Made by a program: the position numbers and the translations under genes. Positions 24,046 to 32,431 of a DNA stretch of 64,000 nucleotides are shown one piece after another (the stretch's first letter is position 1; each line of letters opens with the position of its first letter). The stretch is from NCBI GenBank assembly GCA_964425915.1, contig CAYROO010000001.1:372001-436000 (forward strand), given 5' to 3'. The DNA is from Polycyclovorans sp964425915. GTDB taxonomy: Bacteria; Pseudomonadota; Gammaproteobacteria; Nevskiales; Nevskiaceae. The notes beneath the pieces are model-generated. The model made no database searches, had not been told where the DNA came from, and saw nothing but the letters and a program-made list of their open reading frames with translations.

Positions 24046-24505
24046 GCCCTTGGCGATCGCGCTGCAGCGGTGCCGTCCCGGGCTGCAGCTGTTGCAGCTG
24101 CTTGTACAGCAGCCGCGTCTCAAGCAGGTTGCAGATCCGCAGTACCACTTCCACCGAATCGAATGGCTTGGTCAGAAAGTCCTTGGCGCCCAACGACAAG
24201 GCGCGTCGCTTGGCCTCGGTGGTGGCATCCGCGGTGAGTACCAGCACCGGCCGGAAATCGTCGGGCGCCCGGCGCCGCTCAAGCCGCTCCAACACGGCGT
24301 AACCCGACAGCACCGGCATCATCAAATCCAGCAACACCAGATCGGGATCGAAAGCTACGAACAGATCCATCGCCTGCTCCGATTCCGTCGTACTGACGAC
24401 GTTGCGAAACCCTTCGCGCGCCAGCAGCGCCTCCAGCAGCCGCAGGTTGGCAGGCTGGTCGTCCACGATCAGGATGCGTGCATCCAGCAAGTCGGTTTCA
24501 GTCAT
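24032..24505 (-). CDS. Single-domain response regulator
   Basis: 157-residue receiver-domain protein. ILIVDDQPANL carries the acidic pocket, Asp60 in VLLDLMMP is the phosphorylation site, VLTADAT holds the switch Thr, and FLTKPFD the conserved Lys. After the receiver there is only a short helical tail (about 30 residues), so no output domain. It starts with an ATGA overlap with the upstream hybrid kinase, so it is probably the kinase partner or part of a phosphorelay. Confidence 0.92.
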   Translation of the reverse strand: MTETDLLDARILIVDDQPANLRLLEALLAREGFRNVVSTTESEQAMDLFVAFDPDLVLLDLMMPVLSGYAVLERLERRRAPDDFRPVLVLTADATTEAKRRALSLGAKDFLTKPFDSVEVVLRICNLLETRLLYKQLQQLQPGTAPLQRDRQGLTGP

Positions 24506-26415
24506 GTCACGTCCTGGTCCAGCAGTCGCAGAAACTCGGAGACCTGCAGGGGCTTGGTGAGATAGTCATCCGCACCTGCCTGCCGCAGGCGCGCCAAGGT
24601 GGCCGGCTGCGCATCGGCGCTGACGATCACCACCGGAATATCAGCCAGACCCGACGCGCGCTTGAGGTCGGCCAGCACGGATTCGCCACTGCGTCCCGGC
24701 AGATCAAGGTCCAGCACAATCAGGTCGGGCGGCTCAGCATGGGCCATCCGCAATGCCGCATCGCCATCTGGGGCCAGCGCCATGACCCATTCCGGACGCC
24801 GCGCCAGTAGGGCCTTCATCAGTGCCACGTTGGATGCGTTGTCTTCGACCACAAGAATGTGGCGCTGGCGGACCGCGACACGCTCGAATCGCGCCCCGGA
24901 TCCGGCCGGCGTCGGTGGCGCACGGAGCACCTGGTCATCGGCGCGCAGCAGTCGTAGCGAGAAGGTACTGCCCGCGCCGGGCTGGCTCTTCACGTCGATC
25001 TCGCCGCCCATCCGCGCCATCAGTTGACGCGACAGCGCCAGCCCCAGACCGGTGCCCTGTTCCGGCCCGGACTCAGCATCCAGCCGCTCGAACGGCGAGA
25101 ACAGCCGTGGCAGCAGCGCGGGTCGGATTCCGACACCGGTATCGATCACGTCGAGCCGAATCCTGGGTTCCTCGGCGACCGCCGAAACCGTGACTGTGCC
25201 CGAGGGCCGGTTGTACTTGATGGCATTCGACAGCAGGTTCAGCACCACCTGTCGCAGTCGTTGATGATCCGCCGTCACCAGCAGCGACGCCGGAACCTTC
25301 GGCGTCTCCAGACGGACGCCACGCTGCGCAGCCAGCGGCTCGACGAACGCCAGGCACTCCGCCACCAGTGGCGCCAACGGTAGCGGTCCCGTTTCGAGCC
25401 GCAGTTCACCACTCTCGATCCGAGCGATGTCGAGCACCTCATCAATCAGCCCGAGTAAGTGCCGGCTGGCCACCAAGATCTGGTCGAGGTGGGCGGCCGC
25501 GTCGGAGTCTGCCAAGTCGGTCCGTAGCAGCTGGGCGAAGCCCATGATGGCGTTCAGGGGCGTGCGTAGTTCGTGGCTGGTGCGGGACAGAAAGTGGGTC
25601 TTGGCGAGGCTCGCCGCGCGCGCTTCCTCGGCACGGGCCGCGAGCAGGGCACTGGTGTTGTGCAGTCGCTGCGCCAACACCCCGAGTTCGTCACCGGTCA
25701 CCGGAACCGGCAACAAGGGTTCCCCGTGCGACAGCCGCTCGGCATTGTCGACCAGCGCCTTGACGCGACGAACCACGGCCCCAAACAGCAGCAGGAAGGC
25801 CGCGACGCCACTCAGGGTCACCAGCAGTGTGGTCACCAAGTCCACCCAGAGGTTGACGCGGACGGCTGCCGCCGCAGCGGCCGAGAACTCCCGAACCAGG
25901 GTCGTCTCGCGCGCATACATGGCGCGAAGCTCGGCGCGAAGTTCGTCGAGCAACCCCTTGCTGCCCACCAGGTGCGCGCGCAATTCACTGGGCGTCTGCG
26001 TTCGGCCCTGATCGCGAAGCGACTCCAGACTTTGCTTCTTCCGTGCCCACAGATTCTCAATGCGGGCGAGCGAGGCCTGCACTTCCGGATCTCGCACCAG
26101 CGCGTGCAGCGACCGGAAGGTTTCCGGAAGCGCCTCCTGCGCCCGCAGATAGGGATCCAGAAAGTCCTCACGTCCGGTCAGCAGATAGCCGCGGATGCTC
26201 ATCGCGGACTCTGCCACCAGTGCCTGCAGGGTCTGCATATCGGCCTGGATCGCCAGCGCGCGGCGCACGTCGGATTCGGCTGCATTGATATTGCGCTGCA
26301 ACTGGAAACTGGACACCAGCGCGGCCAGCATCAAGGCGAACGGCACCATCAGGGCGGCCGCACTCTTCGCCGCCAGCGGCCAGTCCTGCCAGGGTTTGAA
26401 CGAGAGACGCTTCAT
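24502..26415 (-). CDS. Hybrid sensor histidine kinase with CHASE3-like sensor and C-terminal receiver
   Basis: About 637 residues. A first transmembrane helix (about 15-37), a helical periplasmic CHASE3-type domain (about 40-180, containing SIRGYLLTGREDFLDPY), a second transmembrane helix (about 185-210) and a HAMP region are followed by HisKA with SHELRTPLNAIMGF, HATPase_c (NLLSNAIKYN, DTGVGI, GTGLGLAL) and a receiver with VLDLDLPGRSG. The ATG at 26415 overlaps the LuxR-gene stop (ATGA); an ATG twelve bases upstream is less likely. Middle gene of a three-gene signalling operon. The CHASE3 ligand is unknown. Confidence 0.92.
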   Translation of the reverse strand: MKRLSFKPWQDWPLAAKSAAALMVPFALMLAALVSSFQLQRNINAAESDVRRALAIQADMQTLQALVAESAMSIRGYLLTGREDFLDPYLRAQEALPETFRSLHALVRDPEVQASLARIENLWARKKQSLESLRDQGRTQTPSELRAHLVGSKGLLDELRAELRAMYARETTLVREFSAAAAAAVRVNLWVDLVTTLLVTLSGVAAFLLLFGAVVRRVKALVDNAERLSHGEPLLPVPVTGDELGVLAQRLHNTSALLAARAEEARAASLAKTHFLSRTSHELRTPLNAIMGFAQLLRTDLADSDAAAHLDQILVASRHLLGLIDEVLDIARIESGELRLETGPLPLAPLVAECLAFVEPLAAQRGVRLETPKVPASLLVTADHQRLRQVVLNLLSNAIKYNRPSGTVTVSAVAEEPRIRLDVIDTGVGIRPALLPRLFSPFERLDAESGPEQGTGLGLALSRQLMARMGGEIDVKSQPGAGSTFSLRLLRADDQVLRAPPTPAGSGARFERVAVRQRHILVVEDNASNVALMKALLARRPEWVMALAPDGDAALRMAHAEPPDLIVLDLDLPGRSGESVLADLKRASGLADIPVVIVSADAQPATLARLRQAGADDYLTKPLQVSEFLRLLDQDVT

Positions 26416-27230
26416 TTGAAACCCCATTCGACGGCCCGCACCGCCGCCTGGGTGCGGTCACGAACCCCCAGCTTGTGCAGGATCCGCTCGACATGGATTT
26501 TGGCGGTGCCGGTGGCAATACCCAGCTGCTCGGCCATCTCGGCATTGCTGAGCCCCTTGGGCAACAGCGCAAACACCTGCTGCTCGCGCGGCGAAAGCTG
26601 CGCCAGCGCAGCGGCGCCATCGCGGCGCCCGCCTCGTGCGCGGCCGGCGGCCGGGCGATGCAAGACTGCGGCCAGCAATGTGCACAGCGCCTCGATGGCC
26701 CGAAAGTCGGCGTCGGAAAGGGTCAGCCGCGCCTGCGCGCTAATGATCGCGAGCACACCCTCAAGTCGGCCGCCAAATAACAGCGGTACGATCAGTTCGG
26801 TGGCGAGCGCGGCATCCCCCTGCATCCACAGCCGGCTGCTGACGTGCTCGCGCAGGCTGAGTGAGAACGGCGGTCTCATCACACCGGACAACACCCCACC
26901 CAGGGGAATGCGGGCCCCGACCGGTAACACCCCGCCCTGCGCAGCCATCACCGTGAGGCCGCCGGACTCCTGCTGCAGCACCACGCCGGCGTCGGCGGTG
27001 CTGAACTGCAGCACCTCCAACAGCATCGCCCGCAGAGCGGATTTTGCTGCGGTCTCCTGGGCGCCTGCATTGGCCGCGCGCAGCAATAGGCGCAGACGAC
27101 TGGCTTCACCTTCATGGCTGCGCAAGCGCTCGCGCAGACCGCGCACCGGCGACGACCCCTGAGGCCCTTCCCGCTTTTCATCTGAATAGGTGGTCACGAT
27201 CCCGCGCTCCAACAAGACGCAGCCCTTCAC
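26412..27230 (-). CDS. GAF-domain LuxR-family transcriptional regulator
   Basis: 272 residues. The middle third (about 60-190) resembles a GAF sensor (DAGVVLQQESGGLTVMAAQGG ... LIVPLLFGGRLEGVLAI) and the C-terminus is a LuxR/FixJ helix-turn-helix (LSPREQQVFALLPKGLSNAEMAEQLGIATGTAKIHVERI). The start is unsure: the frame opens at a GTG at 27230, with another GTG at 27197 (VTTYSDEK). It is the first gene of the operon with the hybrid kinase and response regulator, and divergent from a SnoaL-like exported protein with an operator-like palindrome between them. Confidence 0.85.
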   Translation of the reverse strand: MKGCVLLERGIVTTYSDEKREGPQGSSPVRGLRERLRSHEGEASRLRLLLRAANAGAQETAAKSALRAMLLEVLQFSTADAGVVLQQESGGLTVMAAQGGVLPVGARIPLGGVLSGVMRPPFSLSLREHVSSRLWMQGDAALATELIVPLLFGGRLEGVLAIISAQARLTLSDADFRAIEALCTLLAAVLHRPAAGRARGGRRDGAAALAQLSPREQQVFALLPKGLSNAEMAEQLGIATGTAKIHVERILHKLGVRDRTQAAVRAVEWGFK

Positions 27231-27275
27231 GGCATGGCGTCGACGGTAGCGACTATACGGTGCAAACGGCGCCGG

Positions 27276-27307
27276 GCGATATGTCTAAAGCCATATATCG
27301 CGATATG
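27276..27307. promoter_or_regulatory. Operator-like repeats between the LuxR gene and the exported SnoaL-like gene
   Basis: GCGATATG occurs as a direct repeat at 27276-27283 and 27300-27307 (24 bp apart). The second copy overlaps the perfect 12-bp palindrome ATATCGCGATAT (27295-27306). This AT-rich element stands out in a GC-rich 158-bp divergent gap and probably binds the adjacent LuxR-type regulator. Confidence 0.5.
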
Positions 27308-27388
27308 CCGATTGGCAGCCTTCGGAGGGCATCCCTGTTCCCACACTGGCGCCGTCCACTCCCGGACCAACACTTCTGGAGCATCGCT

Positions 27389-27991
27389 ATGAAAACGCTG
27401 AACCGCCGTCGTCTGATCCTGGGCATCGCTGTTGCGAGCGCCATGGGCGCGAGCACCTTTGCCATCGCCAAGAGCCCCGTCGCACAACAGGTGGGCGTGC
27501 CCGCCCCAGTGGTCAGCGACAGCATCACCGAAGCCGAGGTGTTGGCGGCCCAGCGCGCTTGGGGCGAGGCCCTGGTCCAGATCGCCAAGGACTTTGAGTC
27601 CGGCGGCATCAAGAAAGCCAAGGCGACCGCGGAAGCGGTGATCGACGGCGCGTATGGCTACGGGCACGGTCCGGTGCTGTTCAAGCCCACGCTGGCCTCC
27701 GGGCAGCAGACCTTCCGCACCACCGAAGCGGGCGCGCTGGCCTATTTCGTCGGGCATGACAAGGCGTTCGCCAACGATACGGGATTCGCGCTCAAGGGCT
27801 GGCGTTCAGTCGAGATTCGCAACGCCGGCATCCATCTCTACGGTGATGTCGCCCTGTCAATGGGCAACGTGATGGTGACCGACAAGGACGGCAAGGTCAC
27901 CACGGTCGACAAGACCTGGGGCTACAAGCGCGATGACGAAGGGAAGCTGCGGATCGTGCTGCACCACTCCTCGCTGCCCTACACCCCGTAA
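27389..27991 (+). CDS. Exported SnoaL/DUF4440-like protein
   Basis: 200-residue protein with an N-terminal export signal that looks Tat-compatible (MKTLNRRRLILGIAVASAMG ... IAKS). The mature part resembles the NTF2/SnoaL-like fold: AQRAWGEALVQIAKDF, then FVGHDKAFANDTGFALKGW, and the ending TWGYKRDDEGKLRIVLHHSSLPY. Proteins of this type are often mislabelled phosphoribosyl-AMP cyclohydrolase; the true HisI is at 58335 and shares nothing with it. Likely periplasmic; ligand or reaction unknown. An ompW-like gene follows after 66 bp. Confidence 0.7.
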   Translation: MKTLNRRRLILGIAVASAMGASTFAIAKSPVAQQVGVPAPVVSDSITEAEVLAAQRAWGEALVQIAKDFESGGIKKAKATAEAVIDGAYGYGHGPVLFKPTLASGQQTFRTTEAGALAYFVGHDKAFANDTGFALKGWRSVEIRNAGIHLYGDVALSMGNVMVTDKDGKVTTVDKTWGYKRDDEGKLRIVLHHSSLPYTP

Positions 27992-28007
27992 ACACCCCAA
28001 TGCTTAA

Positions 28008-28039
28008 GGGTGTCGGTTGCCCTGCGGTGACCGACACCC
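28008..28039 (+). other. Strong hairpin between the SnoaL-like gene and ompW
   Basis: GGGTGTCGGT and ACCGACACCC form a perfect 10-bp stem with a 12-base loop. There is no T-run after it, so it may be an mRNA 3'-stabilising stem or a weak attenuator ahead of ompW rather than a terminator. Confidence 0.5.
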
Positions 28040-28057
28040 GCCTCTGGAGCCACTCTG

Positions 28058-28723
28058 ATGAACCCTTCAATACGAATCTCTGCAGCCCTCGCCCGCCCCC
28101 GGATGCCCGGCCTGCGGACCGGCACCCTCGCCCTGCTCACCGCCGCCACCGCACTGACGACCCTGCACAGCGCCCCCGCGCTGGCCGGCGTCGAAAGTCC
28201 CTGGCTGGTTCGCGGTGGGCTGAGTCTGGTCGATCCCGGCTCCGACAATGGGCAGCTCAGCATCGGTGAGATCGATGTCGACAGCCGCGTTGGCCCGAGC
28301 CTGAACGTGGCCTACTACTTCTCGCCCAACTGGGCGGTGGATGTCCTGGGGGCACTGCCGTTCAAGCATGACCTCGCACTCAACGGCAGCGAGATCGGCA
28401 ATGCCAAACACCTGCCGCCCACCGTCACCCTGCAGTACCACTTGCGTCCGTCTCAGACCATCCAGCCGTTCGTCGGCCTCGGGCTCAACTACACCTTCTT
28501 CATGGAGGAAACCCTGAGCAGCGGCAACCGGCTCGATCTCGACAACTCGTTCGGTCTGGCTGCGCAGGCTGGGGTGGACCTGATGCTGAACCGTCACTGG
28601 CGCCTGGGCATGGACCTTCGATACATCGACATCGACACCGACGCGCGGGTGGACGGGCAGGCGGTCGGTACCGTCAACATCGACCCCCTGGTGTACAGCC
28701 TCAACCTCGGCTACCGCTTCTGA
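28058..28723 (+). CDS. ompW: OmpW family outer-membrane protein
   Basis: 221 residues: a long signal peptide ending SAPALA, then an eight-stranded beta-barrel of the OmpW family, which forms a small hydrophobic channel in the outer membrane. Seen are SPWLVRGGLSLVDP, the NVAYYFSPNWAVDVLGALPFKHD block, LPPTVTLQYHL, VGLGLNYTFFMEE and the terminal LNLGYRF with a C-terminal Phe required for barrel assembly. A GGAG box lies about nine bases before the ATG at 28058. A clear terminator follows. Confidence 0.93.
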   Translation: MNPSIRISAALARPRMPGLRTGTLALLTAATALTTLHSAPALAGVESPWLVRGGLSLVDPGSDNGQLSIGEIDVDSRVGPSLNVAYYFSPNWAVDVLGALPFKHDLALNGSEIGNAKHLPPTVTLQYHLRPSQTIQPFVGLGLNYTFFMEETLSSGNRLDLDNSFGLAAQAGVDLMLNRHWRLGMDLRYIDIDTDARVDGQAVGTVNIDPLVYSLNLGYRF

Positions 28724-28741
28724 TCGCGGCCACAACAAAAT

Positions 28742-28773
28742 CCGCGACCGTCCATCACGGTCGCGGGTCTTTC
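28742..28773 (+). terminator. Rho-independent terminator after ompW
   Basis: CCGCGACCGT and ACGGTCGCGG form a 10-bp stem with a CCATC loop, followed by GTCTTTC. Located 18 bp after the ompW stop. The T-run is short but the stem is strong. Confidence 0.75.
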
Positions 28774-28800
28774 GCGTGGTGCCTGTCGCACGGTGGGCGT

Positions 28801-28980
28801 TCAGCGCTCTTCGGCGTCGAGCCGCACACCCTGTCGCAGCAGGGCGCGCTGATAGTGACGGTCGCGGCGAAGTCGCTTGGCCCGCGCCCGCTTGTCCCGG
28901 CGCTTGTCGACCACCAACGCATCCAGATCCGTCAGATCCTCCAGCGAGGCCACGCTATCCGGCCGGGTGCGACGGGTCAT
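28801..28980 (-). CDS. Small basic hypothetical protein
   Basis: 59 residues, MTRRTRPDSVASLEDLTDLD at the start and a strongly basic middle (DKRRDKRARAKRLRRDRHYQ). Its ATG overlaps the DUF423 gene stop (ATGA), so it is translationally coupled to it. The composition suggests nucleic acid binding, perhaps ribosome-associated, but no family was recognised. The frame is open further upstream, inside the neighbouring gene; the coupled ATG is preferred. Confidence 0.6.
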   Translation of the reverse strand: MTRRTRPDSVASLEDLTDLDALVVDKRRDKRARAKRLRRDRHYQRALLRQGVRLDAEER

Positions 28981-29396
28981 CAGGGACGCACCGGTCCCAG
29001 TCCTGAGGTGCGCCGCAGCCCGGTCCAGGCAAGGCTCAGCCACCCCAGCATCATGATCACCCCGCCCACCGGCGTGAGGTAGAAAACAGGATCAGAATCC
29101 ATGGCCACGCCGGTGAAGATGCTGCCCGCAAACAGGACCGTCCCACACAGCAGCACCCAGAAACTGCGCCACAGGCCGCGGCGGGTCTCGACATCCAGCG
29201 AAGGCATCAGGGCGGCCAGACTGAGCGCCACCAGCACCGCTGAATGGACCTGAAGGTAACGCACGGCGGTCATCAAGTAGCGGAAGTCCTCAGGGGCAAC
29301 CTGCTCACGAAAGGCGTGTTCGGCGAGGGTCCCGAGGACCACCGCTGCCAGGCCAAAGATGGCCGCATAGCTCAACAGGGGGCGCTGCACGTTCAT
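28980..29396 (-). CDS. DUF423 family membrane protein
   Basis: 138-residue integral membrane protein of the DUF423/YgdD-like family with four predicted helices. The N-terminal AAIFGLAAVVLGTLAEHAF, the YLMTAVRYLQVHSAVLV helix and the C-terminal FYLTPVGGVIMMLGWLSLAW are family hallmarks. It starts at the ATG at 29396. Function unknown; commonly conserved in Gram-negative bacteria. Confidence 0.88.
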   Translation of the reverse strand: MNVQRPLLSYAAIFGLAAVVLGTLAEHAFREQVAPEDFRYLMTAVRYLQVHSAVLVALSLAALMPSLDVETRRGLWRSFWVLLCGTVLFAGSIFTGVAMDSDPVFYLTPVGGVIMMLGWLSLAWTGLRRTSGLGPVRP

Positions 29397-29470
29397 GCCG
29401 GCTGTCCGCTTAAAGGAGCGCAGAGCCTAGTACCGGCATGACCCAGCCGCCGGCTGTCCAGTTGCTGGGT

Positions 29471-30133
29471 TTACAGCAGTGCCGCAGCGCGCAGGGGCCG
29501 TTGCGGAACGCTCAGCGCGGATGCCGCCAATCCGAGGGTCACCGCATTGAGGATGTGCCAGACGAAATGCGTACCGTGCGGCCAGTGTGGGCACACGGCG
29601 AGATCAAGGCTGCGGAAGCCCAGCGACACTGCGAACACGCCCGCGGCTGCCATCAGCCGCGCCCCACCCGGCACCTGCAGCCATCGATGGGCGGCAGCCA
29701 ACAGCAGCAAGGTCAACAGGGGCGGCGCGTACCCGGCGCTACCGTTGAGGGCCGCCGGCGGGATCACGGCCGATACCGCCACCGAGAATCCAACAAACAG
29801 TGGCGCTCCGAGCCAGGCGGTGCGCCAGCGCCAGCCAGCGACCTGCCGCAGCCACAGACAGACCCACAGCAACAGCGTCAGCGCGATCGCCGCAATGTCG
29901 GCCACTTCCGCCCAACGCTCGGCCCACAGATGGAAGGCGCCGCTCGCCAGTCCGATCAGCACCACCATGACCCCCAGCTGGGCCACGGCCAGCACCTGCC
30001 GTTGTCGCCCGATTGACCACAGCAGGAGCCCCACCGCGATGAAGGCCAGATTGCTGATGGCATTGAGCGGCTCGGCCCACAGGCCGGTCGCAGTCCGCTC
30101 ACAGTAAAGATCGACCGGGGTATGCCAATCCAT
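29471..30133 (-). CDS. Ceramidase-like (alkaline ceramidase/CREST superfamily) membrane protein
   Basis: 220 residues with about seven hydrophobic segments. The N-terminus DLYCERTATGLWAEPLNAISNLAF matches the bacterial ceramidase-like family, with a conserved Tyr-Cys-Glu and Glu-Pro-Asn. Histidines in the GAFHLWAERWAEVADI segment and the C-terminal GTHFVWHILNAV are the usual metal ligands of this hydrolase superfamily. Start chosen at the ATG at 30133 (MDWHTPVD); another ATG lies 30 bp upstream. Divergent from an AraC-type regulator. Substrate unknown. Confidence 0.75.
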   Translation of the reverse strand: MDWHTPVDLYCERTATGLWAEPLNAISNLAFIAVGLLLWSIGRQRQVLAVAQLGVMVVLIGLASGAFHLWAERWAEVADIAAIALTLLLWVCLWLRQVAGWRWRTAWLGAPLFVGFSVAVSAVIPPAALNGSAGYAPPLLTLLLLAAAHRWLQVPGGARLMAAAGVFAVSLGFRSLDLAVCPHWPHGTHFVWHILNAVTLGLAASALSVPQRPLRAAALL

Positions 30134-30247
30134 GTCTGAGGTCCCATTGAGGCCGCTCACCATGGCACACCGCGGATGACACCGGCGTGTCAGCGGACCT
30201 TGCGCCCATCCGTTGCGCGTCGCGCGAGCGGGCGCCATGATCAATCC

Positions 30248-31054
30248 ATGTACGCCATTCAGCCCGGCCTGCGTCAGGGGATCCCCGGTCTTCGCTATCG
30301 CGAGTTTGCACCAGCGCCGGAGACTGCCGGGCTGATCGACCGCTTCTATCTGATCGAACTGGACGCCGGTGTCACCGCAGCCTTCCCGGTGGTCGCCGAC
30401 GCCACCAGTGACCTGGTGATCGACCTCGACACCCCCGGGCGCACCGCCGTTACCAGTGCCCTGATCACACCGCATCACGTGCCGCTGATCGGGCCGCTGC
30501 GCATTCTCGGTCTGCGATTCCGCCCCGGCGTACTGAGAGCACTGCAGGCCTTTGTGCCGCTGGAGCGTGATGGCGTGATGCGCCCCCTGACGCCCGGCGA
30601 TGCCCTCGCCAACTGGGCCATCGTCACATCCTCGGCTGCGATCCGCGACGCGCTGATGCAACTGCAGACACGCCTGCTGGACGCCTGGCGTCGGGCCAGG
30701 CTACACCCGGCCATCGGCCATGCCTTGACCCGACTGGAAGCGGGCGAGGCGGTCGGCGATCCCATCCCCATCATTGCCCGCGAGCTGTCGCTCTCGGAGC
30801 GGCAGTTCCGTCGCCTGTTCCAGCAGCAGATTGGGGTGGCACCGGTCGCCTATCGGCGCATCCGTCGTACCCAGGCGGCACTGCAGTCGCTGGGCGAGGT
30901 GCCTCATCAGGATCTTGCACGCCTGGCCGCCGACTTCGGCTACAGCGATCAGGCCCAGATGAGCCGCGAGTTCACCGCACTGACCGGCTTCAGCCCCACC
31001 GTCTGGCGTGGCCGAATTCTTCAAGCGTCCGATGCGGACCCCGCGCTAGGCTGA
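30248..31054 (+). CDS. AraC-family transcriptional regulator
   Basis: 268 residues. A sensor region (about 1-150) contains the DUF6597-like LRYREFAPAPETAGLIDRFY start, and the C-terminal AraC DNA-binding domain has two helix-turn-helix units (IARELSLSERQFRRLFQQQIG and LARLAADFGYSDQAQMSREF) ending in the FSPTVWR motif. It starts at the ATG at 30248. The next gene, a small membrane protein, lies 27 bp downstream; the divergent upstream neighbour is the ceramidase-like gene. Either could be its target. Confidence 0.92.
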   Translation: MYAIQPGLRQGIPGLRYREFAPAPETAGLIDRFYLIELDAGVTAAFPVVADATSDLVIDLDTPGRTAVTSALITPHHVPLIGPLRILGLRFRPGVLRALQAFVPLERDGVMRPLTPGDALANWAIVTSSAAIRDALMQLQTRLLDAWRRARLHPAIGHALTRLEAGEAVGDPIPIIARELSLSERQFRRLFQQQIGVAPVAYRRIRRTQAALQSLGEVPHQDLARLAADFGYSDQAQMSREFTALTGFSPTVWRGRILQASDADPALG

Positions 31055-31081
31055 GCACCTGCACTCACTGGAGCGGATGCC

Positions 31082-31498
31082 ATGCGTCACATCGAACGCC
31101 TGCTTTGGATCAAGATCATCGGTACGGCGCTGTTTGCGGCGCTGCCGATGATGCTGGCGCCGGAAGCGCTGTACCGGATGCTCGGCTTTCCGGAGATGCC
31201 GACCATGCTGTTTCTGCGCCTGTACGGCTTCTCCACCCTGGCACTGCTGTTCGGCTACTACGGCGGCATTCGGTTGTGCCGGCAGGGCCAGTTTCCCGAA
31301 GACGTCCTGCGCATGGGGCTGGTCAGCAATGGCACCCAGGGTGGCGCACTGCTGATCGCCGGCGTGGCGGGGACTTACGCCGCATGGGGGGTGATGGCAC
31401 AACTGATGATGTGGAGTCTGGCCGCCTTCATTCTGGCCATTGCCGCGGCGATTCTGGTCTGCATGCTGCGTCGGCCGGCGGCGGCGCTGACGCCCTGA
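31082..31498 (+). CDS. Small integral membrane protein of unknown function
   Basis: 138 residues with four clear hydrophobic helices (about 10-30, 40-62, 80-100, 105-130). A charged N-terminus MRHIERLLWIKIIG is followed by a P-E-A-L-Y motif in the first loop. It follows the AraC gene by 27 bp, with GGAG at the right distance before the ATG at 31082, so it is likely its operon partner. No family named with confidence. Confidence 0.75.
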   Translation: MRHIERLLWIKIIGTALFAALPMMLAPEALYRMLGFPEMPTMLFLRLYGFSTLALLFGYYGGIRLCRQGQFPEDVLRMGLVSNGTQGGALLIAGVAGTYAAWGVMAQLMMWSLAAFILAIAAAILVCMLRRPAAALTP

Positions 31499-31502
31499 GG
31501 AC

Positions 31503-32330
31503 TCACTGGCGCTGCGTGCGCAGCCAGTCCCGCGGCGACCGCCCCAGCTGCTGCTGAAAGGCGCGACTGAACGCAGCCGCGGTGCGATAGCCCACTTCCG
31601 TGGCCGCCCAGCCGACCGCGCGGCCACGCCGCAGATGCCCCATTGCCAGGCTCACCCGCCAAGCTGCCAGGTAATCGCCCGGCGTCATCCCCACCACACG
31701 GCGAAAATGGGCGGCGAAGCGGGCGCGCGACATCCCGGCCTCGGCTGCCAGTGCCGCCAGCGACCACGGCTGACCCGGCGCCTCGTGCAGCCGAACCAAG
31801 GCTTTCGACAGCCGGGGGTCGGCCAGCCCCGCCAGGGCCCCCGCCTGCACCTGCCCCGACTGCATCACATGCCGAAGCAAGTGGACCATCAGGACTTCCA
31901 TCAGGCGATTCACGGCCACGGCCTGCCCGCAATGGCCACCAAAGGCTTCCTCGAACAACAAATCCAGCAGTCGCCCGTCCTGCAGCAACGACCCCGACTG
32001 CAGGATCAGCGGTTGCGGCAGGCTGTGCAGCAGCGGGTTGCCCTGACCGATCCCGAAGCTGACTTCGGCGCAGACGATATCCGCCCCTGCCGGCAGCGGC
32101 GCGCTCAGACGATGCGCCGCCGGCTGCCCATAGAGCAGTAGACAGGGCGCCTCCAGGCGTTGCGCGCGCCCGCCGGCATCGGTCACCTCCAGCACACCGC
32201 GTCGCAGCAGGTGCAGATGCCCCACCCCCGCCTCGGCCGGAACGCTCGAAACACCGCAGTGCTGGCCGGCGAAGAATACGCGGGTGCGCAGCTCGAACTG
32301 CTGCAATAGGGCGGAAAGACGGTCCGTCAT
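31503..32330 (-). CDS. AraC-family regulator with cupin-type N-terminus (AraC_binding_6)
   Basis: 275 residues. The N-terminal half is a cupin-like sensor (HLHLLRRGVLEV, CLLLYGQPAAHRL, then LPQPLILQSG), and the C-terminal AraC domain carries WSLAALAAEAGMSRARFAAHFRRVVGM and the second helix-turn-helix up to RSPRDWLRTQRQ. Start at the ATG at 32330; an upstream start would add six residues. Divergent from a cupin-domain protein, with spaced direct repeats in the gap. Regulators of this subgroup usually control the adjacent divergent gene. Confidence 0.92.
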   Translation of the reverse strand: MTDRLSALLQQFELRTRVFFAGQHCGVSSVPAEAGVGHLHLLRRGVLEVTDAGGRAQRLEAPCLLLYGQPAAHRLSAPLPAGADIVCAEVSFGIGQGNPLLHSLPQPLILQSGSLLQDGRLLDLLFEEAFGGHCGQAVAVNRLMEVLMVHLLRHVMQSGQVQAGALAGLADPRLSKALVRLHEAPGQPWSLAALAAEAGMSRARFAAHFRRVVGMTPGDYLAAWRVSLAMGHLRRGRAVGWAATEVGYRTAAAFSRAFQQQLGRSPRDWLRTQRQ

Positions 32331-32341
32331 GATGAGACGAT

Positions 32342-32370
32342 ATGACAATAATCGAGCACCATAATGACAA
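32342..32370. promoter_or_regulatory. Direct repeats in the AraC/cupin divergent gap
   Basis: ATGACAA occurs at 32342-32348 and 32364-32370, 22 bp (two helical turns) apart, in an AT-rich island of a GC-rich gap. Same-face direct repeats are the usual AraC-family binding pattern. GACAAT and ATTGTC also form an outer inverted repeat. Confidence 0.5.
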
Positions 32371-32431
32371 AATTGTCTCGTCAGCGGGCTACCATGACCG
32401 CTCTTTGACCCTGACCCTGCACCTGCGCTCC

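Noticed and set aside
27389..27991. SnoaL-like protein as phosphoribosyl-AMP cyclohydrolase
   Set aside because: It has an export signal and none of the HisI zinc motifs; the genuine hisI is at 58335-58811.
28008..28039. Hairpin before ompW as a riboswitch or terminator
   Set aside because: Simple stem-loop without a T-run or any known aptamer pattern; kept only as an unspecified hairpin.
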